Below are positions 15,195 through 24,416 of a stretch of DNA of 63,407 bases, one piece after another. The notes under the pieces were generated by a model. That model made no database searches. It was not told the origin of the DNA and was given only the letters and a program-made list of their open reading frames with translations. The position numbers and the translations under genes were made by a program. This DNA is from Anaerolineales bacterium. GTDB taxonomy: Bacteria > Chloroflexota > Anaerolineae > Anaerolineales > Villigracilaceae. The stretch covers positions 1 through 63,407 of the forward strand of contig JAJTXU010000002.1 in assembly GCA_021462845.1 (NCBI GenBank). Direction: 5' to 3'. Each line of letters starts with the position of its first letter. Position 1 is the first letter of the stretch.

Positions 15195-16172
15195 TTACGC
15201 CTGCGCGGCCGGCGGAGGCGGCGGATTCACGATCAGGCCAGATGTTTGAATGCTCCGCGACCCGAAGCGGGTAATCACCACCGAGCCAATCGCCAGCAAC
15301 CCAAGCAGGAATTGCGCCAGCCCTCCGAGGCAAGGGATAAACCCAAGCGCGCCGCTGACCAGCACAAACAAGAAGGTGCCAACGCCCACCGTCGCCACCG
15401 GCGACCAGGTTTGGTTCATCGCTTTGGTAAAGCGCTCGCCCACCTCCGAACCGAAAGCGACGATCCCAAACAACCAGGCAAAGCCCAGCACAATTGGCGG
15501 GATGATCGTGAGAAACAACAACGCGCTCACCACCACCGCCAGCAAGCCCATCGCGCCAACCATCAGCGGTTGCGCGGCAATGGCATTGCCGGCGCGTTCC
15601 ATTTGCGGCTTCCAGAACAACGAAAGCAACATGGCAAACCCTGCCGCCAGCGTTGCCCAAAAGAACAATTGGAACATCTGCCCAAAGAGACCGAACCCAA
15701 AATCGTACTTCACATTGATCATGGACGGATCCTGAAAAGGCGGAACCTGACCATCCGGGAGATTAATGTCCGGCTGAATGTTATTGACGATCTCGCCCTC
15801 GATAACGGCTCCCTCCGCCACCACCGCCTGCCCGCCAATCGTGACTACATCACCCAGCGCCGACGCGCCTTCGTTCAAGTAGATCTGCCCGCCGATGGCG
15901 ACAACATCGCCATTGATGGCTCCGTCGCTTTTCACGGTACCGCCGACCACAATAAGATCGCCGTTGAAATCGGCATCCTGTTCGATCGTTACGTTTCCGC
16001 CAAAGACCACCAGGTCGCCATCGAATGAGTCTCCGGATTCCAGCGTGAAATTACTCCCAAAGATCACCTGACCGCTGTCGGGTCCCGGTCCTTGGGCAAA
16101 CACCGCGCTTGTTGGCACAAGCACAAGCATGAGCAGGGAAACCAGGGAAACGATTCTAAATTTTGTCTTCAT
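15195..16172 (-). CDS. Exported bactofilin-like membrane protein
   Basis: A signal peptide (MKTKFRIVSLVSLLMLVLV, cleavage near AVFA-Q26) is followed to about residue 130 by short repeats of the bactofilin type (FDGDLVVFGGNVTI, FNGDLIVVGGTVK, INGDVVAIGGQIYL, LGDVVTIGGQAVV), which fold as a right-handed beta-solenoid. Residues 160-300 hold several hydrophobic segments, then a Pro/Ala-rich tail. Bactofilins are normally cytoplasmic; the signal peptide here places the solenoid outside the cell. The gene sits directly behind the ECF sigma/anti-sigma pair, four bases after the anti-sigma stop, and so is likely co-transcribed with it. It may sense or support the envelope; that role is inference. Confidence 0.75.
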   Translation of the reverse strand: MKTKFRIVSLVSLLMLVLVPTSAVFAQGPGPDSGQVIFGSNFTLESGDSFDGDLVVFGGNVTIEQDADFNGDLIVVGGTVKSDGAINGDVVAIGGQIYLNEGASALGDVVTIGGQAVVAEGAVIEGEIVNNIQPDINLPDGQVPPFQDPSMINVKYDFGFGLFGQMFQLFFWATLAAGFAMLLSLFWKPQMERAGNAIAAQPLMVGAMGLLAVVVSALLFLTIIPPIVLGFAWLFGIVAFGSEVGERFTKAMNQTWSPVATVGVGTFLFVLVSGALGFIPCLGGLAQFLLGLLAIGSVVITRFGSRSIQTSGLIVNPPPPPAAQA

Positions 16173-16175
16173 ACA

Positions 16176-16706
16176 CTACACTCCTTGCGGCACACCGCGA
16201 AATGCGAACCGCCAAATTGATACCGACCATAACAAACCGGCGCCAGCAACGCCTGAAACGATGACCATCCATCCAAACGGCGGCAACAACCTGCTCATCA
16301 CATCCAGGATGACCTTGCCAGCCTCCATGCCTGCTTGAAGCGTTGTCAGGATGAATACAGCCATATCCACCAACGCGGCGATCCAACTGGCAGGCGATTG
16401 AAAAAAGCCAGCCAAATAAGGCGATGCCAGCCATCCTAACAACAACATCCCGCCCAAAGCAAAAAAGATGGAACCGAGGATTCGGCGGCGGCGCTCTGCG
16501 GCTTTCTCAGCCGCCAGCCGCGCCTGAAAGCGGGTTGCAAATCCCGGAGCGGGCACAGCCAGTTTCGCAGAACGCAAAACCCTGGCAGTCTTTACCAACG
16601 CGGCGCAATACGCGCACGAACGCAGGTGCGAATCCAGTTCGCGCTGTTGTTGCGCATCGAGCGCAACCTCATTCAAAAGCCAGGTTTCAAAAGGCTGGTG
16701 ATTCAT
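16176..16706 (-). CDS. Anti-sigma factor with zinc-finger and membrane segments
   Basis: The 176-residue protein begins with a zf-HC2 type motif (HLRSCAYC near residues 27-34) of the kind that binds zinc and holds an ECF sigma factor. Two or three hydrophobic segments follow (ILGSIFFALGGMLLLGWLA, WIAALVDMAVFILTTL, WMVIVSGVAGAGLLW), so it is anchored in the membrane. Its start overlaps the end of the sigma gene by 20 bases, the usual coupled arrangement. It probably sequesters that sigma factor at the membrane until an envelope signal releases it. Confidence 0.8.
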   Translation of the reverse strand: MNHQPFETWLLNEVALDAQQQRELDSHLRSCAYCAALVKTARVLRSAKLAVPAPGFATRFQARLAAEKAAERRRRILGSIFFALGGMLLLGWLASPYLAGFFQSPASWIAALVDMAVFILTTLQAGMEAGKVILDVMSRLLPPFGWMVIVSGVAGAGLLWSVSIWRFAFRGVPQGV

Positions 16707-17292
16707 GGCGTCTCCTTTCCGTTCGGGCAGGCGGAGCTTCCTCCTCCTGCCACATGCCTGCCAACGCGCGGCGCGAGCGGTGCAAGCGGCTTTTCACAGC
16801 GCTGACCGTCAACTGCAACGACTCAGCGATCTCAATTTCAGAATAGTCATACCAATATCTCATGATCACTGCCGCGCGATCGGTCTCATCGAGGTCGCGT
16901 AACAATCGATGCAGGCGGTCGCGCTCCTCCCGTTTAGTCGATTCAGCCTCGGGGTCGGGCGAAGCGGGGTCGGCAATTTCGAACACCGTCCCATCCTCGC
17001 GTTCCTCATCCATCGAAAAAACCGAGAGTTTCTTTCGGCGCAGGCGGTCGATACAATAATGCGCGGCGATCGAAAGCAACCAGGTGACAAAGGAACGACC
17101 CGCGTCGTAACGATGCAGGTTTTGGTAGGCGCGCAAGAAAGTTTCCTGCGCGGCATCCTCCGCCGCCTCGGGTTCGCCCAGCATTCGATAACACAAGTTA
17201 TACACATGTGTCTGGTGCGATTCGACGAGCCGGGTAAATGCCTCGTCACTGCCTTGTTGAGCCTGGGCTACCCAGGCAAGTTCATCGTTCAC
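16687..17292 (-). CDS. ECF-type RNA polymerase sigma factor
   Basis: The 201-residue protein shows sigma region 2 (YRMLGEPEAAEDAAQETFLR, then FVTWLLSIAAHYCIDRLRRK) and region 4 (DETDRAAVIMRYWYDYSEIE, then LTVSAVKSRLHRSRRAL). The start is a GTG with GAGGAG eight bases upstream. It would direct RNA polymerase to a small regulon, very likely including its own gene, the overlapping anti-sigma gene and the bactofilin-like gene behind it. Length and motifs are normal for the family. Confidence 0.88.
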   Translation of the reverse strand: MNDELAWVAQAQQGSDEAFTRLVESHQTHVYNLCYRMLGEPEAAEDAAQETFLRAYQNLHRYDAGRSFVTWLLSIAAHYCIDRLRRKKLSVFSMDEEREDGTVFEIADPASPDPEAESTKREERDRLHRLLRDLDETDRAAVIMRYWYDYSEIEIAESLQLTVSAVKSRLHRSRRALAGMWQEEEAPPARTERRRHESPAF

Positions 17293-17423
17293 CTGCGCTC
17301 CTCGTACTCCTTATACGCCTTGTGAAGATAATAGTTGCAGAAAGCTTCACGGAGGACAACCGCCGCTTCATTCTACCAGTGAGGCAGATGCTAACCCCCA
17401 GCCATTTCCCCTCGTGAAAAAGA

Positions 17424-17445
17424 ACAAGCCCCTTGCGGGGCTTGT
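17424..17445 (-). terminator. Terminator at the end of the polysaccharide locus
   Basis: A nine-base stem (ACAAGCCCC/GGGGCTTGT) with the loop TTGC; on the minus strand it is followed by TCTTTTTC. It lies just after the stop of the Wzz/BY-kinase gene and closes the long run of polysaccharide genes. Confidence 0.8.
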
Positions 17446-17451
17446 CGTCGT

Positions 17452-19188
17452 TTACTTGGATGATTTGTTTTTGAACCGGCTAAACAGCGTTTTGCGTTGA
17501 TCCTGGAAGCGGTCAAACGCGTTCTCCAGCGACGATTTGACGTCGGGCGGAACCTCGCCGCGCTCGAAGAACGCGAGCAATTTCTTCGTGTTCGTTTCCG
17601 GCTCCTCGACCTTGGGCGTGCCGCTGGAAACGTAATCGCTATAATGCTGGGGCGAATACATGGACATGTACTGATAATCGCCGTAGGTTTTCGCGTTGGT
17701 TTCCGAGACTTTGTTGAAGACGATACCGATCACTCGCGCGCCAGCGCGGCTCAACTGTTCTTTGATCACCTTCGCCTGATCATCCTTCGTCAGGCCTGGC
17801 TCGATCACCAATACCACACCGTCCACTTTCGAGGCGAGGTTGTACGAATCGGCAATGATCAACGGCGGCGCATCCACGATGATGGTTTCGTATTCATCCC
17901 TTAGTTCGTTCAAAATCGCGCCGACGCGTTTGGAGTTTACAACTTCCGTAATACTCGGCGGGATGTGCCCCGCGGTGATGACATCGATCCGTTTTCCTTT
18001 GACCGGTCTCACAACTTCTTTGGCGGCAATCCGCGCATGGATGATATCTGCCAACCCCGGGTTCTGTGAGATCTTCAGGGCTTTGTGAACCGAAGGGCGG
18101 CGGAGATCGGAATCGACCAGGATCACCTTTTGGTCGCTCATGGCGAACGAAAGCGCGAGGTTCGCCGCAACTGTCGTCTTGCCATTTCCCTGAACCGGGC
18201 TGGTTACAAGAATCGTCTTGGCGGAATTATAGGTTTGAAAGAACTCAAGGTTTGACTGCAACAAACGGAAGTTCTCGGCAACGATCGAGTTTGGGTGGCT
18301 CAACACATAGGTCGCGTTATTGCCATTCTCAGAGATCTGCGAAAGATAGCCGATGACCGGCAGGTTGAAGATGCGTTCGACATCAGAGGTTGTCTTGATG
18401 GTGCGGTCGAGGTACTCCAGCCCATACGCGGCGCCTGCCGAAAGTAACAACCCGACCAACCCCGCCAAGCCAATAATCAGCAGTTTACTCGTACCCTCCG
18501 ATTTTGTCGGCAGGTTCGCCGGTTCCACAACTGTCAAGGTGTTCAACGCGCCCTGCTGGGAATTGGAAAGGAATGTTGCGTAATTATCCCGCAGGCTCGT
18601 CAACTTAAGAGTTAGAGTCTGGATTTCTTTTTCAGTTTCCGCGATCTGACTTGTGCTCGTCTGAACTTTCAAACTGGCTTGAAGGTCTTTAATCTCCTTG
18701 TCGGTCTGTTCAATTTGTTCCTGAAGGCTCGCAAGTTGCTGGTCTATGAATTCCTGCTGTTCTCCGCCCGTGCCGCTAACCGCCGGGCTTAATTTGATCA
18801 ATTGCTGCGCCAGCTCATTGGCAATCACCTGCGCGCGCCGGGGGTCCGTATCGGTGACAGCGATCTCAACCAACTGGGTGTTCGGAATGATGCGCGAAGT
18901 GTATTGCGGAAGCCAGTCGATTCCCAGCGCCGCTTTCGTGGCTTCCTGCACCGGTTCGCGGCGCGCCATATCCGAGTAAATGGTAGCCAACTGTTGCGAG
19001 ATCGAGATCTGGCCCGGTTCGGGGTTGGGGTTGGAAATGGTGCTCCCCGTAACCAAAGTAGTGCGGGAAATATATTGTGCCGGTTGAAACAGTGTCGAGA
19101 TCGAGCTGGAAATAAGCGCCAGCACGGTGGTCACTGCGATTAACCGCCACCATTTGATTAGAGGTTTGAGATAGGGATTAATATCCAT
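17452..19188 (-). CDS. Wzz-type chain-length regulator fused to BY-kinase
   Basis: The N-terminal part is a Wzz domain: a membrane segment at about 15-35, an extracellular region with a coiled coil near 150-205, and a second membrane segment at about 235-258 preceded by a Pro-containing stretch. The C-terminal part is a tyrosine kinase of the CpsD/Wzc type: Walker A variant SPVQGNGKTT near residue 330, Walker A' VILVDSDLRRPS, Walker B IIVDAPP, and a Tyr-rich cluster (YGDYQYMSMYSPQHYSDY) for autophosphorylation. It regulates length and export of the surface polysaccharide. The ATG at 19188 is preferred to a TTG three codons upstream. It is the last gene of the locus, before the terminator. Confidence 0.85.
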   Translation of the reverse strand: MDINPYLKPLIKWWRLIAVTTVLALISSSISTLFQPAQYISRTTLVTGSTISNPNPEPGQISISQQLATIYSDMARREPVQEATKAALGIDWLPQYTSRIIPNTQLVEIAVTDTDPRRAQVIANELAQQLIKLSPAVSGTGGEQQEFIDQQLASLQEQIEQTDKEIKDLQASLKVQTSTSQIAETEKEIQTLTLKLTSLRDNYATFLSNSQQGALNTLTVVEPANLPTKSEGTSKLLIIGLAGLVGLLLSAGAAYGLEYLDRTIKTTSDVERIFNLPVIGYLSQISENGNNATYVLSHPNSIVAENFRLLQSNLEFFQTYNSAKTILVTSPVQGNGKTTVAANLALSFAMSDQKVILVDSDLRRPSVHKALKISQNPGLADIIHARIAAKEVVRPVKGKRIDVITAGHIPPSITEVVNSKRVGAILNELRDEYETIIVDAPPLIIADSYNLASKVDGVVLVIEPGLTKDDQAKVIKEQLSRAGARVIGIVFNKVSETNAKTYGDYQYMSMYSPQHYSDYVSSGTPKVEEPETNTKKLLAFFERGEVPPDVKSSLENAFDRFQDQRKTLFSRFKNKSSK

Positions 19189-19319
19189 GGGAACCAATTT
19201 TGTAAATAGATTTATAGCAGGAGAAATGAAATGACCAAACGTTCTCCTCGAACTTCATGACGTAACACTGTGGGAAAAGTTACCGCCGAAACCCTAGATT
19301 GCGGTCGCTATACGCAAGG

Positions 19320-20537
19320 CTACGCAGACACATTTGCGCGTGCAACGGCTTCCTCGTATATTTGCAACAATTTTCCAGACAACACTGTCCAATTGTGATG
19401 TTTTCGAACATAGTCCAGCCCAGCCTGCCCCACCCGCTGTCGTAGCGATGGATTTTCGATCAATCTCAATATTTCCCGGGAAAACTCATCAGAAGTATCT
19501 GCCACCAGAACGTCTTCTCCAGGTTTTGCTTGTAAAGCGCTCATCGCCTTCATATTGGTAACCACTGGAGTTCTGCAAGCCATCGCCTCCAGAATCTTAT
19601 TTTGGATTCCCGCGCCATACACGAGAGGCACAGCCGCAACTGTTGCCTTTTGAAGATATGGACGAATATCGGGCACGGTTCCTGTGACAGTGATACGCGG
19701 ATCAGATTGTAACGCGGTGATATTCGCCGGCGGATCCTTTCCGACGATGAGCAATTTCACACTCGGGCGTTTCTCCCAAATTTTGGGCATGATCTCCCGA
19801 ACCAGAAAATCTGCCATCGAAATATTGGCGTGGTAACTCATCTTACCGCTGAAGACGATCGCTTCCGGATCGCGCTGACTCTCAACACCCGGGCAGAAAT
19901 ATTCCATATCGACCCCATTAGGCAACACGGTCACTTCCGACGGTGTAACTGAAGCAAGCCCTAGGATGGCTTCTCTTTCAGCCTGCGAGGTAATCGTCAC
20001 ATGATGGAACGCGGAGACCATTTTCCCTTCCCAGTTTCGGGTCCGAGCCAACTCAAGAGCAGAGATCAAACGCCCAAATACACTGCGACTCTCGGATAAG
20101 GTCAACTCAAAGAGGTGGCTGAGACAGTCCACACTGTCCCACACGACCGGCAGGCTGGGCATGCGCGAACGGATCGCTGTTCCAAACATCGAGCCGCGCA
20201 AGTGCTCCACATGCACAACGTCAAAACTCGAAGAAGCGCCGCATGATTTGAAAAATCGTTCCACCAACGCTGGATTCCAACTATACACGGACTGCAAAGG
20301 TTGCCGAGAAGGAAAAGCCATAAGACTTTGCCAATAGGAGCGCCACGCGGGTTGATGTTCGTATATCACATCGTGACACAGGCGCTTCAGCGTTTTCGCG
20401 TCTTCAATTTCTTCTTGACTTGTCGTTATCGTAAAGACGGTTACTTCCACGCCGAGGGCGGAAAGGTGACCGATCAGCTGGTAAGGTCTGACGCGAATCA
20501 GATTCGGAACATACGGGACAAAATACGCGATCTTCAT
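19320..20537 (-). CDS. GT4-type glycosyltransferase
   Basis: About 405 residues with a GT-B fold. The N-terminus MKIAYFVPYVPNLIRVRP is a Rossmann-like acceptor domain; VLPNGVDMEYF, VFSGKMSYHAN and the donor-site region ILEAMACRTPVVTN follow. The start at 20537 is chosen because its ATG overlaps the stop of the preceding GT2 gene as ATGA and because it begins with the family's normal N-terminus. A cytoplasmic enzyme transferring a sugar from a nucleotide donor to the growing glycan; the sugar cannot be told from sequence. Confidence 0.82.
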   Translation of the reverse strand: MKIAYFVPYVPNLIRVRPYQLIGHLSALGVEVTVFTITTSQEEIEDAKTLKRLCHDVIYEHQPAWRSYWQSLMAFPSRQPLQSVYSWNPALVERFFKSCGASSSFDVVHVEHLRGSMFGTAIRSRMPSLPVVWDSVDCLSHLFELTLSESRSVFGRLISALELARTRNWEGKMVSAFHHVTITSQAEREAILGLASVTPSEVTVLPNGVDMEYFCPGVESQRDPEAIVFSGKMSYHANISMADFLVREIMPKIWEKRPSVKLLIVGKDPPANITALQSDPRITVTGTVPDIRPYLQKATVAAVPLVYGAGIQNKILEAMACRTPVVTNMKAMSALQAKPGEDVLVADTSDEFSREILRLIENPSLRQRVGQAGLDYVRKHHNWTVLSGKLLQIYEEAVARANVSA

Positions 20538-21307
20538 GCCGGGCTGGAAAACATCGACCGCAGGTGAAGCCGATGTAATAGGAGCTTGTATTGAAAACGC
20601 AAATGAGACTTGATCGTGCGCCACAACTTTGCCTTGGAAACTCCAAACACGCGGCTATGCAACGCGGCTGGAAATTCGACAACTTTGAATCCTCTAAGCA
20701 TGGCTTTGACCATGAACTCGGTCCCGGCAAGGTAATCATCCGCCTCGAATTGCACTTGTTCGACCACTCTGCGACGATACCCTCGAAAAAGCGCTGTATA
20801 CGTGTAGATGTTCCAGTTCAACAAAATCCGATAGAGAAGAGACGATCCCTTGCTAAGAAATATCCTATACCCGGGCACTCCAACCACTTCTCCATCTGGA
20901 TGGTACGGCGAGGCGGTCACCACATCCACATTCTTCTGAAGGCAAGCCAACAAGGCTGGGATGGTCTCAAATTTATAGGTTCCATCGCTGTCGGTTGTGA
21001 GTATGATCTCGCCGGTTGAAGCCTGCAACCCTGTGCGGATGGCCGCGCCAAGCCCGCGGTTCACTTCGTGCTTCTCAAACTTAATCGGAAATTTCTGGCT
21101 GGAGCGGGAGGCAAAGGCGGTTTTGAGCGCGTGATACGTAGCATCCTTGCTCCCGTCATCGACAAACACAACTTCCACAGTAGTCACAGCATCGCCGTCC
21201 GGCAATGTGCTTCCGATCAAACTTTCGGCAACGGGGAAAAATTCTGTTCCCAGTTTTTCGATATTATCCTCTTCATTAAAGCATGGAACAACAATGGATA
21301 TTTTCAT
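20534..21307 (-). CDS. GT2 glycosyltransferase, polyprenyl-phosphate type
   Basis: About 257 residues. MKISIVVPCFNEEDNIEKL is the GT-A nucleotide-binding start; TVEVVFVDDGSKD and TTDSDGTYKFETI carry the conserved Asp residues. The fold resembles dolichol-phosphate mannosyltransferase-like enzymes that load a sugar onto a polyprenyl phosphate. Such lipid-linked sugars are the donors of GT39 membrane transferases, and three GT39-like genes lie immediately upstream, so this enzyme probably feeds them. The ATG at 21307, 11 bases after the previous stop, gives the normal N-terminus. Confidence 0.8.
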   Translation of the reverse strand: MKISIVVPCFNEEDNIEKLGTEFFPVAESLIGSTLPDGDAVTTVEVVFVDDGSKDATYHALKTAFASRSSQKFPIKFEKHEVNRGLGAAIRTGLQASTGEIILTTDSDGTYKFETIPALLACLQKNVDVVTASPYHPDGEVVGVPGYRIFLSKGSSLLYRILLNWNIYTYTALFRGYRRRVVEQVQFEADDYLAGTEFMVKAMLRGFKVVEFPAALHSRVFGVSKAKLWRTIKSHLRFQYKLLLHRLHLRSMFSSPA

Positions 21308-21317
21308 GGGCGCCTTT

Positions 21318-22847
21318 TCACTCCTCACGAGAGTTGATTTTATAGAGCGTGTAATTTTCAATGGTAACAACAGAGGTGCAACAGCCCTCCGCTAAAAACT
21401 CAGTGTACATCCCAGTCCACTTCGAAAAGGGACCGTCGATCAGGTAGGCTGGGTGATATAACCTCGGATCATAAGTCTCATCCGTCATTTCACCAAACTG
21501 CGTTTCCGCTGTCTTGAGGTCGACCCAACGGTTTACAGGATGGTGATACGTGTGGTCTGGCGTCAATAAATCGAGCTCCCACTCCCACGACTCGATCACC
21601 GCATCCGTGGGAACGTTTTGAATCATGTACTCTGCTAGCTCTTCGGGCGTAGCGTCGTATCTGACGTCAATATCTTGTATCTGATGCAACAGCCCGTTTC
21701 CCGCCCAAACCAAACCCGCCAACAGAAAAGCGGAGCCTGTGTACAAGGATAGTTGTTGCAACACCGAACCTTTTCGCCGCTCGCTCCAGGTCTTGTGGAT
21801 AAATAAATACATTCGATAAAACACTTCTCCAGAAAAAACCAACCCGATGGAGAAAGCCTCGAACATATAACGGGGCCACCCAACGGATGCAAAACTGAAC
21901 CAAAGTATCCAAACCAAGACGAATACAGCCAGCATAAACCTCCCCAACCCAACTACGGTTCGCTGGCGGCTTTCCAAAATAGACAGAACCAAGCCGGGCC
22001 CTGCAAAAAACAAAAACCCAGAACGCGCGAGGTACCAGATGTTTCCCGGTATTCGACTCGTCCGAAATGCCAGGATGGTCACCTCTGTGCTCGAGTCCAG
22101 AGCCGTAATATGCGCGCCAAAATTCCCCGCGCCGACAAGTTTATATTGAACGCCAAACCATAAGGCGGCAGAAGCCAGCATCACAGCCAAAACGATCATG
22201 CTATGGATGGGTCGAATTTGTTTGTAATAAAAATAATCCGCAACAACCGCCAAGCCCAACGCAGGGGCAAAGATCCAATACTGACCCTTCGTCACCAGAG
22301 CCAATCCGAAAAATAGGCCCGAGAGAATCGCGTAATACGTTTGTTTCGTTTTCCCGAGTGCAAGGAAAAAGAAAAACCCGATAAAAAAATACATCAGGGC
22401 GGGAACATTGCCCAAAGCCTGCCTGCCATAGAACAAGAACCCTTCGTCTGGGATCGATAACAACAGGAATATTGAGATCAACGCGGGAGGCGCGCTGTAC
22501 AACACGGAAGAAATGCGAAAAAACAACAAAGCCGCCGCAACAAAAAACACCGCGGCAAGAACACGAGCCTGCAATAAACCCGCTCCGAAAACCTTGAAGA
22601 CCGCCGCAACCGGAATCACCAGACCCGGCCCGTTCGCGATCAAAGGCTGGTCGAGTATCCGAAACCCTTCTACAGATTTCATGGCATACTGCCCATGGTT
22701 GACCAAGTTCAAAGCGCCTTGCAATGCCAGCCCCTCATCAAACCAGGTGACCGGGTAATAGGGTTGATTATAGATACCCAACACCAACAGAGAACAAAAT
22801 GCCAGAGCGATGAGAAGCCGCCTCACGTTAATCGCTTTCCAATCCAT
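21318..22847 (-). CDS. GT39/ArnT-like membrane glycosyltransferase
   Basis: About 509 residues with a dozen hydrophobic segments. The first extracytoplasmic loop has YYPVTWFDEGLALQGALN, where Asp-Glu of the WFDEG motif matches the catalytic acidic pair of PMT/ArnT-type enzymes. These use polyprenyl-phosphate sugars and act outside the membrane. The C-terminal tail is a soluble domain, also seen in the 24417-25946 homologue (VIESWEWELDLLT here, IIETWEPEIGFLT there). The ATG at 22847 is preferred to an upstream TTG. Confidence 0.78.
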   Translation of the reverse strand: MDWKAINVRRLLIALAFCSLLVLGIYNQPYYPVTWFDEGLALQGALNLVNHGQYAMKSVEGFRILDQPLIANGPGLVIPVAAVFKVFGAGLLQARVLAAVFFVAAALLFFRISSVLYSAPPALISIFLLLSIPDEGFLFYGRQALGNVPALMYFFIGFFFFLALGKTKQTYYAILSGLFFGLALVTKGQYWIFAPALGLAVVADYFYYKQIRPIHSMIVLAVMLASAALWFGVQYKLVGAGNFGAHITALDSSTEVTILAFRTSRIPGNIWYLARSGFLFFAGPGLVLSILESRQRTVVGLGRFMLAVFVLVWILWFSFASVGWPRYMFEAFSIGLVFSGEVFYRMYLFIHKTWSERRKGSVLQQLSLYTGSAFLLAGLVWAGNGLLHQIQDIDVRYDATPEELAEYMIQNVPTDAVIESWEWELDLLTPDHTYHHPVNRWVDLKTAETQFGEMTDETYDPRLYHPAYLIDGPFSKWTGMYTEFLAEGCCTSVVTIENYTLYKINSREE

Positions 22848-22868
22848 GCAAGAGACCCGACACAAATA

Positions 22869-24413
22869 CTACGGTGTATATTGATACAAATATCGCGGAT
22901 ACTCAAGATTGTATCGCTTGGGCAACGTAGACAGCGCGGCAAACCTATCGCCCAGGTCTGTTACAAGGCGATAATCATCCGTAAGGAAGAAGAGAAGCGG
23001 ATCGTTCTCCAGCGGATAATTCGTCAGGATGTAGGCGGTTCCCTCCGGACGTATGACTGGGTCCAGTAATCCCTGAACAATTCTCACATCCTCATCCTCC
23101 GCGCCGGGACCGCGAATCAAATCCTCCATCGGCACCCAATGGACAGCGGGCTCGAACGTATAACCTTCCTGTAACTGCCCAACCCACGGAGCATAGACGG
23201 GGCCATCGAGAGAATTCAAATACCCGACGAAGTCTTGATACGCCTCATCGGCATGCGAGGAAACGATCACAGAGGTCGGGTTATAAAAAAACAAGGCAAA
23301 AGATAAACCCAACGCCGCAAGATGAAGCGACCATTTGCGCGCGGTTGGAAATTCGCCAAGGAACATCGCCATGCCGATTACACCCGTGAGGATAAACCAT
23401 ACGCCCATCGGGATGAAAACATTATTGTTCGAACCGGGGTCGAGGGCGCCCATAAAGCCGCTGAGCAAAGCAAAAGGTAGGGTGAAATACCAAATACTCG
23501 CCTTGCTTTTCTGTTTGAGCACATACATCAGCGAGGCAACCACTCCGATGCCGGCAAGGGCGGGATAATTTGTTACGATGAAAACGAGATAGCGCGCAAC
23601 GGCATCGACGTTGAGATGGCTCCAACTGCTGGGCACGGTCAACGTGTAGTAATGAAACAGCGAACCAAAGAAGAGCGTCGGCGCAAGCAGGTACAGCACA
23701 GGTCCGAGCGCGCCGGCGGTCACCCAATAGGGCAGGGAATTCTTCAAACCGTCGCGCCATGTGAGGTATAACACGCCCCCCATTGCGAACAAAGCGCCAT
23801 GTTGTTTAAACCAGAACGAAGCGATCAGCGCCAACACACCCAGTACATTGACCAAACGGGATTTGTCCAACGAGATCAAATAACACCCAAGTAACGCGCA
23901 GAACAATAACCACGAGTCGGAATGGGCGTTATCGAGGTAGGTATCCATCACGCGATACGCGGCGACGAACAGACCTACCGCAACAATCCCCCACCACGCG
24001 GACTGTGTCTCTTTTTTGACGGCAAGAAAGATGACGATCTCCGCGCCGAGCATGCCGAGGATGGCCACAAGCCTCAGGGTAAAGAGGTTCGCCCCGAATA
24101 GCCACGCAAACGGGATCGAGAAATAGTAATAGAACGGAGCATACGCCAGCGGCACGAAGCCCGGCGACGGCTCAACATAGATCGGCTGACCGGCGACCGC
24201 TCGCTGGAAATGCTGGACGACCGTTAACTCCATGGCTTCAAGGTTCAACGGGAAATTGACATGGTTGACCCATAGATATGCCGTGAACAGAATCCAGGCG
24301 CCGGCATAGAGGGCGATCAGGTTCAGAAACATGCGCGAAAGATTCGACTCTCGCCGAAGCCCGAGAAGTATTCCCCCGCCGAATACCAGCAGGATCAATA
24401 ATTTAATCAGCAT
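22869..24413 (-). CDS. GT39-like membrane protein
   Basis: About 514 residues with many hydrophobic segments and a soluble C-terminal tail. The first large loop contains NLEAMELTVVQHFQRAVAGQ in place of the WFDEG motif, so the acidic residue may be the Glu of NLEAME. It is the middle of three consecutive GT39-like genes spaced three to 21 bases apart and probably co-translated. It most likely transfers a lipid-linked sugar on the outer face of the membrane; acceptor and sugar are unknown. Confidence 0.7.
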   Translation of the reverse strand: MLIKLLILLVFGGGILLGLRRESNLSRMFLNLIALYAGAWILFTAYLWVNHVNFPLNLEAMELTVVQHFQRAVAGQPIYVEPSPGFVPLAYAPFYYYFSIPFAWLFGANLFTLRLVAILGMLGAEIVIFLAVKKETQSAWWGIVAVGLFVAAYRVMDTYLDNAHSDSWLLFCALLGCYLISLDKSRLVNVLGVLALIASFWFKQHGALFAMGGVLYLTWRDGLKNSLPYWVTAGALGPVLYLLAPTLFFGSLFHYYTLTVPSSWSHLNVDAVARYLVFIVTNYPALAGIGVVASLMYVLKQKSKASIWYFTLPFALLSGFMGALDPGSNNNVFIPMGVWFILTGVIGMAMFLGEFPTARKWSLHLAALGLSFALFFYNPTSVIVSSHADEAYQDFVGYLNSLDGPVYAPWVGQLQEGYTFEPAVHWVPMEDLIRGPGAEDEDVRIVQGLLDPVIRPEGTAYILTNYPLENDPLLFFLTDDYRLVTDLGDRFAALSTLPKRYNLEYPRYLYQYTP

Positions 24414-24416
24414 GGT

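Noticed and set aside
15084-16028. Plus-strand open frame of 314 codons
   Set aside because: Antisense to the bactofilin-like gene and crossing its terminator; charged, repetitive product with no signal or domain.
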